A model generated the notes under the pieces. It had not been told where the DNA came from and searched no databases. It was given only the letters and a program-made list of their open reading frames with translations. From Galeopsis tetrahit (lineage: Eukaryota > Streptophyta > Magnoliopsida > Lamiales > Lamiaceae): 64,000 nt of DNA. A program made the position numbers and the translations under genes. The first letter of the stretch is position 1. Each line of letters opens with the position of its first letter. The stretch covers positions 1,054,001-1,118,000 of the forward strand of contig OY776132.1 of assembly GCA_963675135.1 (NCBI GenBank), written 5' to 3'. Below are positions 1-12,500 of the stretch, piece after piece.

Positions 1-3000
1 GTGCTCTCTATACGTCTTAATCGCCAGTCTGATCGCCTGTAATTTCAAAGGAGCAGTGAAATACGAGAAAGACGACAAAAAATGAGATACAGTCGTGGTT
101 CATAGGACGATGAAGCGGGAACTTACGTTCAGTAAACTCTCTTTCGATAAAGGAGAAAAGGTCCACCTGAATGATCATAAAACACAACAGTAAATGGACA
201 AGTAATGGGGTTCTTTTGGTAATTTGGACAAGAGTAGAGTCTCTTGTGAACCAGGTTTACAGGAACTCTCTTCTTCAAATAATACGTTTTAGCATACGAA
301 GTATCACTAAACACTAAACAGTGATACTTCGTATACTACATGTGCTAAAAAGTTATCGAGTTCACCATAAAACTTCCGTAAACCAAATTCATAGAAGTTT
401 TTGTGTTTGTACAAACCTCAAGTTTTTTTTTTTTTTTTTTTTGGCAATTTACGCTATAAAATATACAAGAAATTCATTTTAAGGAGAGATACATACCCTG
501 TACCTTCACCGCTACCTTTATTCGCGTACGGGTCAAAATTCTTGACCGTGTCCTGATAAATAGAAAGAATCGTGTCAGAAGATGTCAATCGATTAATCTG
601 AAACAAAAGCTTTGAAAAAGGTGGTTGATCTCACTCTGAGCCCGCCAGTGCTGTGGACAACGGGAATCGTCCCGTATTTCATTGCGTATAACTGGTTCAG
701 CCCACATGGTTCAAATCTTGAAGGCATTACTAATATGTCACAGCTGCAAAGCTACTCAAATTAATACAGAGTAATTGTAAAATGAAAATGGAATCTAAAC
801 CGTCGATTACCCTGCTGTTATCTTGTGGGAAATCGGGACGTTGAATCCAACCCAACCCCGATACTTGTCTTTATATACGGATTCTAGATGTCTCATCCAG
901 TCTTCATATTGTTTCTCCCCGGATCCAAGCATTACCTAAAACGGGAAGATACTTGCATTTTTTTAGGAAAAATTGAAGATGCTTTTCACTAAAAATTATC
1001 AAATGAAATAAAAAGCATGAGGAAAACAGGGGACAATATCATTTTGGTCCCTATAGTTTACCATTTTCCAGTTTTGGTCCCCTCGTTTTTACTCACTATC
1101 AAACTTGGTCATAGAAGTACACTCTTACTCCCACATTTGGTCCACTTGTTAGTTGACCATCCGTTGACTGACGGTATCAATTGTTTCAATTAATTACAAT
1201 TAGCACCCCCAAAATAGTTGATTCGTCACTCAACTGACGGTGGGACCAAATGTAGGAGTAAAAGTGTACTTCTAGGACCAAATTTGATAGTTAGTGAAAG
1301 ACGAGGACCCTGTAGGTCATTCACAATATGATACGGAAGACAGAGAAATGAACTTTTGGGAAATAAAGAAACACTAATAGTGAAGAACATGTACTAAAGA
1401 CGGGCAAAGGTGCCTTACGATTTGGACATCGTCTAGCATAAGATCTGGAGCGGCTGAAAGAAGAATGTCGACACCTTTTTGGTAGTCAAGTCTCCCGATA
1501 AATCCAATCTATAGAAAACATTGACTTTTAGAATGTTTACAGCAAGAACGATAATCCTAGTACTATTCAAAGTACTATGTTCTTACCAGAGGACAATCGG
1601 GTCGGACTGGAAGGCCTAGTTCTTTCTGCAATGCCATCTTACATTTAACCTGCAATAAACGGCAGAAAATTTTAGATGAGATATAGTAAGTAAATATAAC
1701 TGAGTTTGCCTCGTTGCAACATAGTTAACGGAGATGCAATACGAATGGGCTTCACTACCTTTCCAGATAAGTCATCGATAGAGTAGTTAAAATCGATAAG
1801 CTCATCTGTAGATGGGTCCCATTCATTTAAGTCGATTCCATTTGTAATTCCTGCAAACTTAAATAATATCTTTGAGCAAAAAGAAAACTTGATTCAAAGA
1901 TGCAGATGACAACTCATTGTGCCTCAGCAGTTATGTGTTTAATAGGAGCAAAGGCTTTTTTTTTGTCATTTAACTTTAACCAAATTTGATTTTAGTCCCT
2001 TAAGTTCACAAATTCAACTTTTTCATCCTTTAGTGAACTTAAGTTGAATTTGTAAGGACGAAAAAGTTGAATTTGTAAGGACTAAATTTAGTATATGTAG
2101 GGACGAAAAAGTTAAAATTAAGTAAACTAAGTTTACTGGCTAAAGGACGAAAAAGTTGAATTTAGTAAACTTAAATGGACGAATTTTGAAGTCGAAAAAA
2201 TTAGCGGACTAAAAGTTGGTGGAAGTTAAGGGACCAAAAATTCATTTACCTATACTTTACAGTGTAAAATAGAAATACGAGGATAGAAGCTGAATTTGGG
2301 ATCACATAACTAACTTACGTGTTCTTTATATGGATATATGACATCTAAGACATACATTACGAAGAAATCAAGATAACAAACAGCGTAATATACCTGTTAA
2401 AACTGATTTTCGACTGCTTAATAGCTCTTGTAACCCATATCCGCCCTCGGGGGTAGTTATTTCCCAGGAATAACCCTATTAAAAGGACGATAAACAAAAT
2501 GACTATAGTTAATTCTCAAAGATATCCGGTAACTATTGAAAGTTGAGTCATTTATCTTGATCCATAAAATACCTCGCTCACTGTCGCTATCCTGTCTGCA
2601 GTGACAATTGCTGCTTTGAGTACATTGACTGCTTCGCCTGGGTCGAGAGCATGCGTCCTCGCCCATGTGGGAAATACCCATTCCAGAGCCTTGTACCATC
2701 CAAGCGGCAATCCGAAGTTTTTAAATGTGACAGCTGGCTCCACTCCCTTGAGACGAATGTAACAGAATTTAAACAATATGCACAATTTGCTACATTCTTA
2801 AGGTTGCGTTTGGCTTGAAAGATTGGAGGGTGTTTTCGGTATCTATCACAATTAATTCATGGAGGTTGTTTGGATGGATTCGTTCAATAATTGATTTGAA
2901 ATCAATCTCTCATTTTTATCTATTTGTAATAATTCATAAGACACTATTTAGAAAAAGGAACTCACCTGATGAGCTAGGTTATGTATTACAATGATACTCC

Positions 3001-6000
3001 GAGCATCCTTGTATACGCCATGCGGACGGTACTTCGCTGGTAAGAGTCTGAAATTATGGAAGAATCGATATCACAATTCACAACTTACATCCAGCTTTAT
3101 CAACTTGGGAAAAAACTAAGATGGCTATCAAAGAAAGCAAGATTCATCACCATGTAATACTACTAAAAGGCGAGTAAATTGCGAACTGGTCCCGTATCTA
3201 TTGGATGTTGGCTATTTTAGCCCATTCGAATCAATTTCTCAATTATGTCACATAACTTTTATATTGATGCAATTTTAGTCCTATATTGACAAGATTGCGG
3301 GAGCTGCTGTAGCACGCTGGGCTAACATCGCTTACATGGCATAACGAGACCCAAACACATTGATTTCAATTAAATTTTTTTGAATAACAAATTAATTATC
3401 ATCCCAAAACAAAGAACCAAGTTATTGGACTTAATTGAGAAAAGTTATTCGTATGAGACTAAAATCTCCAATACACAACAGATATGGTACCATAAATCGT
3501 TCACTAAAGAAAATAGTAGATTAGAAACATACACAGGAACTAGGCCAGCATGCCAGTCATTTGCAATAAATAGGCATTTCTCTCCGTACGTGAACCCTCC
3601 CAGTGGCAACACTAAGGGTGCTTCGCAAGCCGCATGACATAGCAGAGTGAACCGAAACTGTTCACCACAAAAGAAACAATATTACAATTACTGCACCGTT
3701 GTACATTGTTAATAAGATGCAAACGGTTCATCGATCCCAGTCCCATGGGGTGGAAATTCATAATTGGGATGTAGAAATCGAGTATTGAGAGAATAAACCA
3801 TTTACCTGATTATCACCAAAAGCACCATATGTATCACCATATGGAGTTCCAGATCGTTGGTACGAAGGATGGTCAATAAACACCTAAAAGCAGAAAAACA
3901 AATACTTTTTATGTTAAAGATTAAAAAAGGGCTTAGTTAGTTGCTGCTAAAATCATCACATTATTCGCAAATTGCAATCCAATCTAAACTTTTTAGTTTT
4001 AGGCAAATAAAACCTCAATCTAAGTTACAGGACATAACTATCTAAATTAAAAAAATTCATTGATTCGAGATAGCTAAAACTATTACCCAATCAACTCCGG
4101 CCCGGTATTCGTGGAAAAATCCAACCTCCTGCACATCACCCGAGCAAAAGATCTTGGCCCGTGTTTCCAACTCAACAGCATTCACAAACTTTTTATCTGA
4201 CAAACCTCCAGTCATATATCTGGGAGAGACGACCATAACACGATGCCCTCGTTTAGCCAAAGCTATAGGCAAAGAGCCACAAACATCCCCCAAGCCGCCA
4301 GTCTTGGAATACGGAGCTGCTTCAGCAGTTACGAAAATAACATTGTATGTTGTCCTAGTTGAAGCTGTTTCGCTCGATTCAATGTCTTCAGACGGCTCGT
4401 TTACTTCATCAACTTCGTTATCTAGAGTTTCCAGGATCTTTTCATCACTGATTGCTGAAATTAGATGAATTCTTACTTAGAAATTAAAATGCACCAATAT
4501 TACATGGAAAACTTAATGTTTGTTTTGGGTTATAAAAACCGGTTTAAGGATTTGCAAATCTAAATTAAGTTCTACTTCGGGATTTTGAAATCTGGTTTTA
4601 AAAAACACGTCTACAACACCTATAAACCTACTATCTAACAATTGTTATAGCTGTTAATGTAGAGTCCCCATACAAATGAAGACTAATAGTAAGAATATCT
4701 AAACAATGTCGAGACCGTACACAGATATACATTATAATTTATGGCTTTCGAATTCCTTTCTTCTTCAAAATTGAAAGAAAGATGAAGATACACTCGAGAA
4801 TGTCTTATAAACAAAACTAATAATCTTTGGTTTAATGATTGAAGTCAATTGCAGTCCTCCTTGTATCTATGCAAGTCAATTGCAGTCAAACCAATGGAAA
4901 ATATTGAAAAAAACTTCTATTACATTGCCCCCCATAGCCAATATTCCTATCATACTGTATAATACTCCCTCCGTCCCCTAATTTGATTGCCCCTTTTCCA
5001 TTTCGGTCCGTCACTTATTAGATTACCCCTTCCTAAAATGACAATTATCTCCTTAAAATATCTCAATATTACACCAAATGCTATTACTTTTCCCACCCAA
5101 AAACATCTTTTTTTACTAATACTAATAAATAATTCTCACATTAAACCCTGTGCCAAAGTTAAAGTGGCAATCGAATAAGAGAAGGAGGGAGTACTAAAAT
5201 CATGAACACAGAAAGAGATATCAACAAAATGCTACTTTTACCACACATTCCACAGTCATAAAAGAACCCCATTTCAATATACCAAAACAATAAGGACAGA
5301 GCACATAAAGTGTAATTCTAGTCTAGAACAAAAAACACGTCACAATTAGGACTGAAAACCAAACCAAACTATTCGATAATCAATTCGAGATCATTTGTAA
5401 AAGCTCATTTGAGCTCGGTTCAACATTGATATCAAACAAGCTTCAACATAAATATATGTTCAGTACAATCTGAAGTCAATAAGTAAAAAAAAGGTCAAAA
5501 CTACTCGAGCTCGGTTCGTGTTCGGAAGCTTTAATCGAGCTCGACTCGTTTAATTATCAAACAAACTCAAACAATAATTTCAAAACTCAATAATATTTCA
5601 AACAAGCTACAACTACATTGGGCTACTCATTTACATCCATAGTCACAATCACACACAAGACAAAGAAAGCTGTTTTAACCACACATTCAACAGTCATAAA
5701 GAACCCCAAATCAAGCAATTCAATACTCAATTCAAAATCGTTCAGTCAAATGAGCATTTGAGCTCGGTTCAACATTGATATCAAACAAGCTCGAACATGT
5801 TCGATACAATCAGCTTTGGGTAAAAATGTCAAAACTACCCGAGCTCGATTTGTATTCGTCTTGATTAAAGCTCATCGGAGCTCGACTATCAAACAAACTC
5901 GAACAATAATTTCAAAGCTCGATACTATTTCAAACAAGCTACAACTACATTGGCCTACTCATTTACATCCATAGTTACTTAGAATCACACACAAGAAGAC

Positions 6001-7347
6001 AAAGAAAGCTGTTTTTACCACACATTCAACAGTCATAAAGAACCCCATTTCAATATAACACAACAATAAACAATAAGGATAGAGCACATAAAGTGTCATT
6101 CTAGTCTAGAACAAAAACAGTCACAATCACAATTACGGCTGAAAATCAAATCAAGCTATTCAATACTCAATTCGAAATCATTCAGTCAAATGAGCATTTG
6201 AGCTCGGTTCAACATTGATATCAAACAAGCTTGAACATGTTCAATACAATCAGCTTTGTGTAAAAATGTCAAAACTACCCGAGTTCGATTTGTATTCGTC
6301 TTGATTAAAGCTCATCGGAGCTCGACTATCAAACAAACTCGAACAATAATTACAAAGCTCGATACTATTTCAAACAAGCTACCACTACATTGGGCTACTC
6401 ATTTACATCCATAGTTACAATCACACACAAGAAGACAAAGAAAGCTGTTTTAACCACACATTCAACAGTCATAAAGAACCCCATTTCAATACTCCGTATA
6501 ACACAACAATAAACAATAAGGATAGAGCACATAAAGTGTCATTCTAGTCTAGAACAAAAAAACACGTCACAATTACGGCTGAAAATCAAATCAAACAGGT
6601 AAAGTTTAGTATGCACTTGAGTGCATGTTATGCACCCTAGTCCATGTTGCACTTTTCAGTTTTACTTTTCAGTTTTACTGACTTACACTTTTTGGTAAAT
6701 GGTGTTTCACTTTTTTATTATTACTAAAAATAATATTATACAGTTTAATAATTGAAAAGTGCAACACCATTTACCAAAAAATGTAAGTCAGTAAAACTGA
6801 AAAGTGCAACATAAATAGGGTGCATAACATGCACTCGAGTGCTACCATAGCAGACCAACCCAATCAAACAATGTCAAAACTACCCGAGCTCGATTCGTAT
6901 TCGTCTTGATTAAAGCTCATCGGAGCTCGACTATCAAACAAACTGGAACAATAATTTCAAAGCTCGATAATATTTCAAACAAGCTACAACTACATTGGGC
7001 TATACTCATTTACATCCATAGTCACACTCACAATCACAGACAAGAAAACAAAAAAACAGTCAAAATTACAAAGCAATAGCATAATTCTTACCAGAATGAG
7101 GAATCAAATGAAACCCAGAAACAGAGCCAGAAGAAGCCTCTCTCTCATCTTGATCCTTATCTCTTCTCCCACTCATAAACCCTCCTCCATTTTCTCCCAA
7201 TGATCTCGTTCTAACACATAAAGACTGCTCTTTTCTCTTCAAAGAAGCAAAACCCACTTGCCTAACACCACTCAAACAGTTAAAAATCGAGTTTTCAGTC
7301 AATTTCGGGCCCAGATTTCTTGATTGCACGATTTGCAGAGCCTCCAT
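1..7347 (-). CDS. SS1: Soluble starch synthase I, plastid (15 exons, 3' end cut by window edge)
   Basis: Glycosyltransferase family 5 enzyme that moves glucose from ADP-glucose onto short amylopectin chains in plastids. Exons on the minus strand (all phases agree): 7347-7092, 4454-4087, 3883-3806, 3657-3533, 3047-2966, 2746-2573, 2475-2394, 1850-1759, 1649-1587, 1508-1419, 935-811, 743-635, 552-497, 166-127, 36-1. These give about 592 residues; family members are about 630-650 aa, so only the C-terminal tail is missing. Exon 1 encodes a Ser/Arg-rich plastid transit peptide. The ADP-glucose-binding KTGGL motif sits near residue 136 (SKTGGLGDVCGSLP), and the second, STGGL, lies near the end of exon 12. 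SSI-typical stretches include FFHEYRAGVDW, ALEWVFPTWAR, TVSEGYSWEITT and GFIGRLDYQKG. The start at 7347 opens the transit peptide. No frame lesion is seen. SSI rather than SSII or GBSS is chosen from overall family resemblance. Confidence 0.95.
294..334. repeat. Perfect 15-bp-arm hairpin in SSI last intron region
   Basis: Arms 294-308 and 320-334 are exact reverse complements (ATACGAAGTATCACT) around an 11-base loop. It is probably the relic of a small palindromic MITE; related fragments (GTATGCACAA.AGTGATACTT) occur near 7980-8010 and 10990-11100. Confidence 0.6.
1040..1330. mobile_element. Long-inverted-repeat MITE in SSI intron
   Basis: The left half carries GGTCCCTATAGTTTACC and the right half its imperfect reverse complement. 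The inner arms (1108-1145 and 1245-1282) also mirror each other around TTTGGTCC / GGACCAAA. This palindromic composition fits a foldback-type MITE. It lies in the intron between the exons ending at 1419 and starting at 935. Exact ends and target duplication were not resolved. Confidence 0.5.
1950..2245. mobile_element. Palindromic MITE-like element in SSI intron
   Basis: Repeated mirrored motifs (TTAGTCCCTTAAGTTCAC, AGTTGAATTTGTAAGGAC, GGACGAAAAAGTTGAATTT) with opposite-sense versions at the two sides suggest a degraded foldback MITE. No target duplication could be defined. Confidence 0.4.
4975..5191. mobile_element. Stowaway MITE in SSI intron 1
   Basis: Starts TA|CTCCCTCCGTCCCC and ends GGAGGGAG|TA, 217 bp, with terminal inverted repeats and a TA target duplication, the signature of Tc1/Mariner-derived Stowaway elements. 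Confidence 0.8.
5230..7060. repeat. Tandem repeat array filling SSI intron 1
   Basis: Four large direct repeats begin with CCACACATTC.ACAGTCATAAA near 5237, 5673, 6014 and 6452, plus a partial fifth ending about 7040. Spacings are about 436, 341 and 438 bp; the 341-bp copy lacks a block of about 95 bp containing AGAGCACATAAAGTGT. Each unit carries several GAGCTCG-rich stretches. The array ends about 30 bases before the exon 1 splice donor at 7091. Confidence 0.8.
6598..6861. mobile_element. MULE-type MITE, copy 1 (perfect 9-bp TSD)
   Basis: A 264-bp almost fully palindromic element running GGTAAAGTTTAGTATGCAC ... GCAGACCAACCC, flanked on both sides by the identical 9-mer AATCAAACA (6589-6597, 6862-6870). 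Nine-base duplications are typical of Mutator-like elements. It sits in the fourth unit of the SSI intron repeat array. The same family occurs at 58082-58329. Confidence 0.85.
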
Positions 7348-7534
7348 TAGAAACCCAGAAGAAGAAGCAAAGAATCGGGGGCAATAAGTAGCAAATTATG
7401 GTAAAAGAAGAGAAAAGGGAAAAGGAAAGAAAAGGTTGAAGGCACCGCAGGACAGAGAGTGGAGAAAGCGCGAAAAAAGAGAAGGGGATGCACGAGACGG
7501 CGTCGTTTTCAATTCGTGAAAATAATGGAAGGGG

Positions 7535-7546
7535 GGACACGTGTCC
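7535..7546. promoter_or_regulatory. G-box / ABRE-like palindrome upstream of SSI
   Basis: A perfect 12-bp palindrome, GGACACGTGTCC, containing the CACGTG G-box core. It lies about 190 bp upstream of the SSI start codon. bZIP and bHLH factors bind such sites in light- and ABA-regulated plant promoters. Position and sequence are seen; binding is inference. Confidence 0.5.
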
Positions 7547-7656
7547 ATGTGAGTAAGTCGGTAGGAATATCTGAAGCTGTTAGCAAACCTTAGCCGTTGC
7601 GTATTACTCATTGTCTGCCATACATTTTCACATTTTTTTTTAAAATTGTATAATTA

Positions 7657-7689
7657 TTACTCCATTGATCATTTACTAGATTACCTGTT

Positions 7690-7725
<36 letters not shown>

Positions 7726-7902
7726 GTTTTAAAAGTAGTAAAATATTTTTTTAGTGTGAATAAAATGACGATTTGATATAATATTGAGATATTTTAAGAG
7801 AATAATTAAATTTTTTTTTTACTTTATGTATGAGTCATTAAGGGACTCCAAAAATAGCAAAATGAGTCAATAAATAGGGGACAAACTGACGAAGGGAGTA
7901 TA
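7657..7902. mobile_element. Degraded Stowaway-like MITE
   Basis: Begins TACTCCATTGATCATTTACTA and ends GACGAAGGGAGTATAA with imperfect inverted termini; a T-tract of about 28 bases interrupts the left half. Lies upstream of SSI. Confidence 0.45.
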
Positions 7903-9318
7903 AATTATCATTAAATAAATATTTAATTTTTAAATAGTGACACTTTATATGCATAAGAATGATAATTCGTATGTATAACTCTCATGTGATAGTAGGTATG
8001 CACAATAGTGATACTTAAAGAAAAAATGACAAAATTAGTGTGAGATCGTCTCACTGATATTTTTCCGTGAAATGAATTCGATCTCTTTCGTCCATATTTC
8101 AGATTTTTGTGTTGGACAATCTATTTTTTACTTTAAATTTTATGTTTGTCGAAATGCGATCAATTGTATTTTTGGACGGCAGTTAATGTGATAATGTTGA
8201 AATAAAAAATATAAAGTAAAAGACTTTATAATATTTTACATCAAGTTAAGAAAAATCTATCTCACAAAATGAGACGATCTAACCCAAAAGTGAAATATTA
8301 GTTATTTTATAGTTAAAAAGTGGTATTGTTTTAATGCTTAATTACTTATATTGAGTCTATTGAAGGGATTGTAGAAAATAGTAGGGTGGTTTAGATTTGA
8401 TCTTAAACATCAGTAGATATGAAATAGATTTGAATGTACTCGCTTGTAATATGTATAAAATACATCTTCTACCAATTTCACAATTTTTTTATGATAGAAA
8501 ATATCCTATGCAACCTCGTATTCGCGTTCTTAATCTATCCCTAAAGAAGAAATTCTATCAAAAGATTTATTCTCTTATCTCAATCGTGAGAGAAAGAAGA
8601 GAAAGTAACATCTCTAGTTGAGTTGTGGGTTTGTCAATTTTCTGATTTAGAATGGTGACTAATGTCGCACACTACGATTCACGTCCTCCTTTTTCAGATC
8701 CTATCCACCAACACTCCTTCCGGCGTCAAGACCCTGTGTTGTGATTCAATGAGAGTAATTGCCACAATCCGGAAAAAATTTCACTTGTCATTCCACAAAT
8801 TATTGAATGACCACAAAAGAGAGAGCCTAGCCTTTTAATCACTTTTTAGTAGTAATTCCAACTTCTTGTTTAACCTTACCAATGTATAAGATTAATAGAT
8901 TATATCCATGCCAAACATTTTGACCTAATTGAACTAAGGAAATTCTCAAGCAATTGATTGTACTACAAAAATAAATAGTCAATAAAATTGTTGCAATTAA
9001 TTCAACAAGCTTAAGCTCTTGATTTATTGACACCCGAGTAATAACCACCTTATAAGTGTTCAGAAAAATAAGCTAAATCTCCTTCATCACACAATAGCTT
9101 TTATTTTACACACAAAAACATGATAATAACAATAACAATAGCAACAAACAAACATGACTATGTTTTGTATGTACTACATTTACCATAAACTTACCATTAA
9201 TCATGAGCCCAAGACTCACATTATTGACCTGCACCGATGACCCGTTTACAAGACGAGTCTTGTTTTCATGATAAGCTTCAATATGAAAACGATTTATATA
9301 ATACTTTTCCAACAAACC
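7903..9318. other. Intergenic region between SSI and the IQD gene
   Basis: No convincing gene. About 8039-8290 is bounded by GTGAGATCGTCTCAC and GAGACGATCT and may be a small inverted-repeat element. 8640-8760 is locally more GC-rich but shows no coding pattern that I recognise. The right part would contain the 3' UTR of the minus-strand IQD gene. Confidence 0.4.
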
Positions 9319-9558
9319 TCACACACCATTATATCTCCAACCACGGGGCCCTGAAGACAAAGCCCGATCCTCACTGCTGGATTCCGGGCTACACATCCAC
9401 TTACTCGGCCCACGACCACTATCTTTCGGGTTTGGGCTTCTTTGGGCCTGATAAGTTATCGTCCCTCCACCCGAGCTCGACGATTCATACCCAAGCCCAA
9501 CAACATTCCCCTTCTTGGTAGAAGGGTTCCATTGATTTCCTAACGGGCCGGGCTGCTT
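9319..9558 (-). pseudogene. Out-of-frame conserved C-terminus of the IQD gene
   Basis: Continuation of the last IQD exon in the next frame, 79 codons ending in a TGA at 9319-9321. It holds NQWNPSTKKG, SSSSGGGT, SPNPK and GPRGWRY, all features of IQD C-termini, so selection kept this frame until recently. It is listed separately because a conventional gene model would drop it. Confidence 0.75.
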
Positions 9559-12500
9559 AATCGGGCCTTGGCCTTTGCGGATTGGGTTGGGGCCATGTAG
9601 CTAGGGACATCGGGCGAGCCCACCCGTCGCGGTCGGGCCGAATACGGGCTTGATTCGATATTGTATTCTGCACTGAGTCGGCCCATGTTCATATTTTCCG
9701 GGCCCAATGGCATGACCAAGTCCATTTCAACCGTTCTTTCTGACATGTCGTCGACAATTTTTTCACGCGCCGCCGTGTGGCGGTGGTGGTAGGGCTGCGT
9801 CTCCATCCACTGTTCGAGCCAATTCCAGCCCCATTGTGACTTTTCGAGCCCATAATCGTAGAGTGGAGAGTGGTCATCATTCATATCCGAATGCAATAAT
9901 TGTTGTTGCTTCTGAAATAAATAGTGTATTAATACTATAGACTAACCCATGTGACATTTTATTGCAATGTTAGTGGTGCATTTTTAGATTGTAATAAAAA
10001 AAAAAATCATAGATGACAAAAATAAGATTTATCTTTGCCACAAATTGCAGAACTAAACTTTCGACTTTTGTAGAACAAATATCAAACTTTTAAATCGTTG
10101 TAAAAAAAGGTTCTCGAACAAATTTGTAGGCAAAAAAAATTGTATTTTTGCAATTCCCATCTAGTAGTATCCCTCATTTTTAATGCAAATTTTGCCAAGG
10201 ATTTTTTTTTCCAACAATTTGAAGTTCAGTTCTCCAAGTACAATTAGTGACAATGATAAGTCCTAATTTTACAATTTGTCCTAAAAATAATTTAAAGAAA
10301 AACATTTGTGTAGCTATTAAATGAATAAAAACAAAATTTGAAAAACAATCACAGACTAATTTAAAACTGATTAAAATTAATTTGTACCTTTTCCCTTTTT
10401 TTAAAATTAAATAATAATAATTGTTTTAATAATCAAACTACTGGCATTTCTATAAATTTGTTGAAACTTATTATTACAAAATATTTCAAACTTTGGAAGT
10501 TTTTGCCAGATCAAATTAATTCTATCCAACTACTGCTCACTTTAATTTCCCTACAAAAACAATTTAAATCACTTATTTAGAAAATATAATCAGTTTCAAA
10601 CACTCCTTATATGGAGTAGTTTCTTATTCTATATATAAAACGCCCTTTGCAAAAAGAGAAATTTGAATGCAGCACCCTGGACCTAAAATAAGCAATTTTA
10701 GATCCCCAGCTTTTAGAAGGCATTATACTCAGTATTGCACTTCATATGTACACAAAAATCGTCCGAAAGTTATTATGTACACTTCGTGCACTGTGCACGT
10801 GACCAATAATATTATTTTTTACCAACAATAGTATTAATGGTGCACGATAAACAAGGTGCACATAATATTTTTTCAAAGTTTAGATATAAACATATCGTCC
10901 AATTTTACCAAACTAAAACAGAAGATCGATTAGGAGTACGTACCTCTTGTGTGAACCAAGAGTTACATGAACTCTATTTTGTTAGTGTCACTATTATGCA
11001 TACGAAGTGTCACTACTGTGCATACAAGATGTCACTGTTTAAAAAAATGCTTAATTTTTAACTATGACATTGCGTATGCACAACTGTGATACTTTTTATA
11101 CTTAACAATGATACTAATAAGATTTTTTTTTACTTGAACTCAGGTTTACAAAAGTTTTTGTCGAAAATCGGACCCCCATCATGTTAACCAAGAAAAAAGA
11201 AAAGAACTTAAAAACTTCAATACCTGAAAGGCTAAAGCATAGGCAAGAGCTCTCTCCCTTTTCATTTCATAATCATGCAATTTTCTTGAAGGTGTGTCCC
11301 TGAATTTACTCATGCTCTGGTTCCTCATATCCCATTGTTCATTCTCAAGCTTCTTCAATTGGTTCCTTAACTTTTGAGCCTCTTCCTCATGCCTAAACCT
11401 TTTATGTTCATCTTCCATCTTGCTCTGAAGCTTGTCGTGTGTTAATTGAAGCCGACGAGCACGAACACGGGCCTGCACGCGCACGAGCGCTTGCATGCAC
11501 CGCATCGTCATCTGTGCTTGTTTTCGCACGTTGTGGCCCCTCACTAGGGCTTGAAGCCTCACGAGTCCCCTTAGGGCCCGCAAAGCCCGTCTTGCCTAAA
11601 CAAGACGATATCAGAATACAAAAAATAAAGATTGTGACACTTGGATGCACCAATTGCACCGTACAACATGTGCATAACTAATATTATTCCATGAAAATAA
11701 CTAATATTGACCAACTAATACCTCCTCCATTTTTTAATAAGTGTCACTTTGACTTTTTAACTATAATTTTAAAATAAGTGTCATTCGAAAATTTTTTTCT
11801 TTAATTTTGACTATTTTAACCTTACTCATTTACTATAAATATTTTTTATAAATAAATTCCGTAATTAAGGCTTATGAATACTAGCTACATTCTCGACCAC
11901 ATTCTTTATTAAACAAAATTTTTATATCAAAATTATTTATAATTAATGAAGGGTAATATAGACCACAATTTGTAATCTTAATTTATTGAAAAAAGCCAAA
12001 GTAAAGCATAAAAGTATTCGACAGAATAATATACTATTAGCAATTGAGGATTTGATGTACTCCCTCCGTCCCGCTATAAATTTCCCCTTTCTTTTGATTG
12101 TTTTGATTAAGAAATATGATTAAATAATAGATGTAGTACAAGTGATGTGATGGTGAGAGAGAAAATAATAGATGAGTGTGAGATGAAGTATGATTAAATA
12201 ATAGATAAAGTGTAAGTGATGTGATTGGGAGAAAGAAAACCATATGCCAAAAATAGAAAAAAATGAAATGAAAAACTTATTGTGGGACATCCATAAAAGG
12301 AAAGTGGGAAACTTATAGGAGGACGGAGGGAGTAATAATTTACCAGATATCCTCTATAATAAGATTGTATGAGAGTTGCAGCTCTTTCCTCCTTAGATTG
12401 GCGCCCATATCCTGCTAATCTGACCACTTTAGCTGCGGCTTGGGCGGCAACAACGGCCGCCTCAGCCGCGGCCGCAGTGGCCTTCGCAACGGCCATAGCA

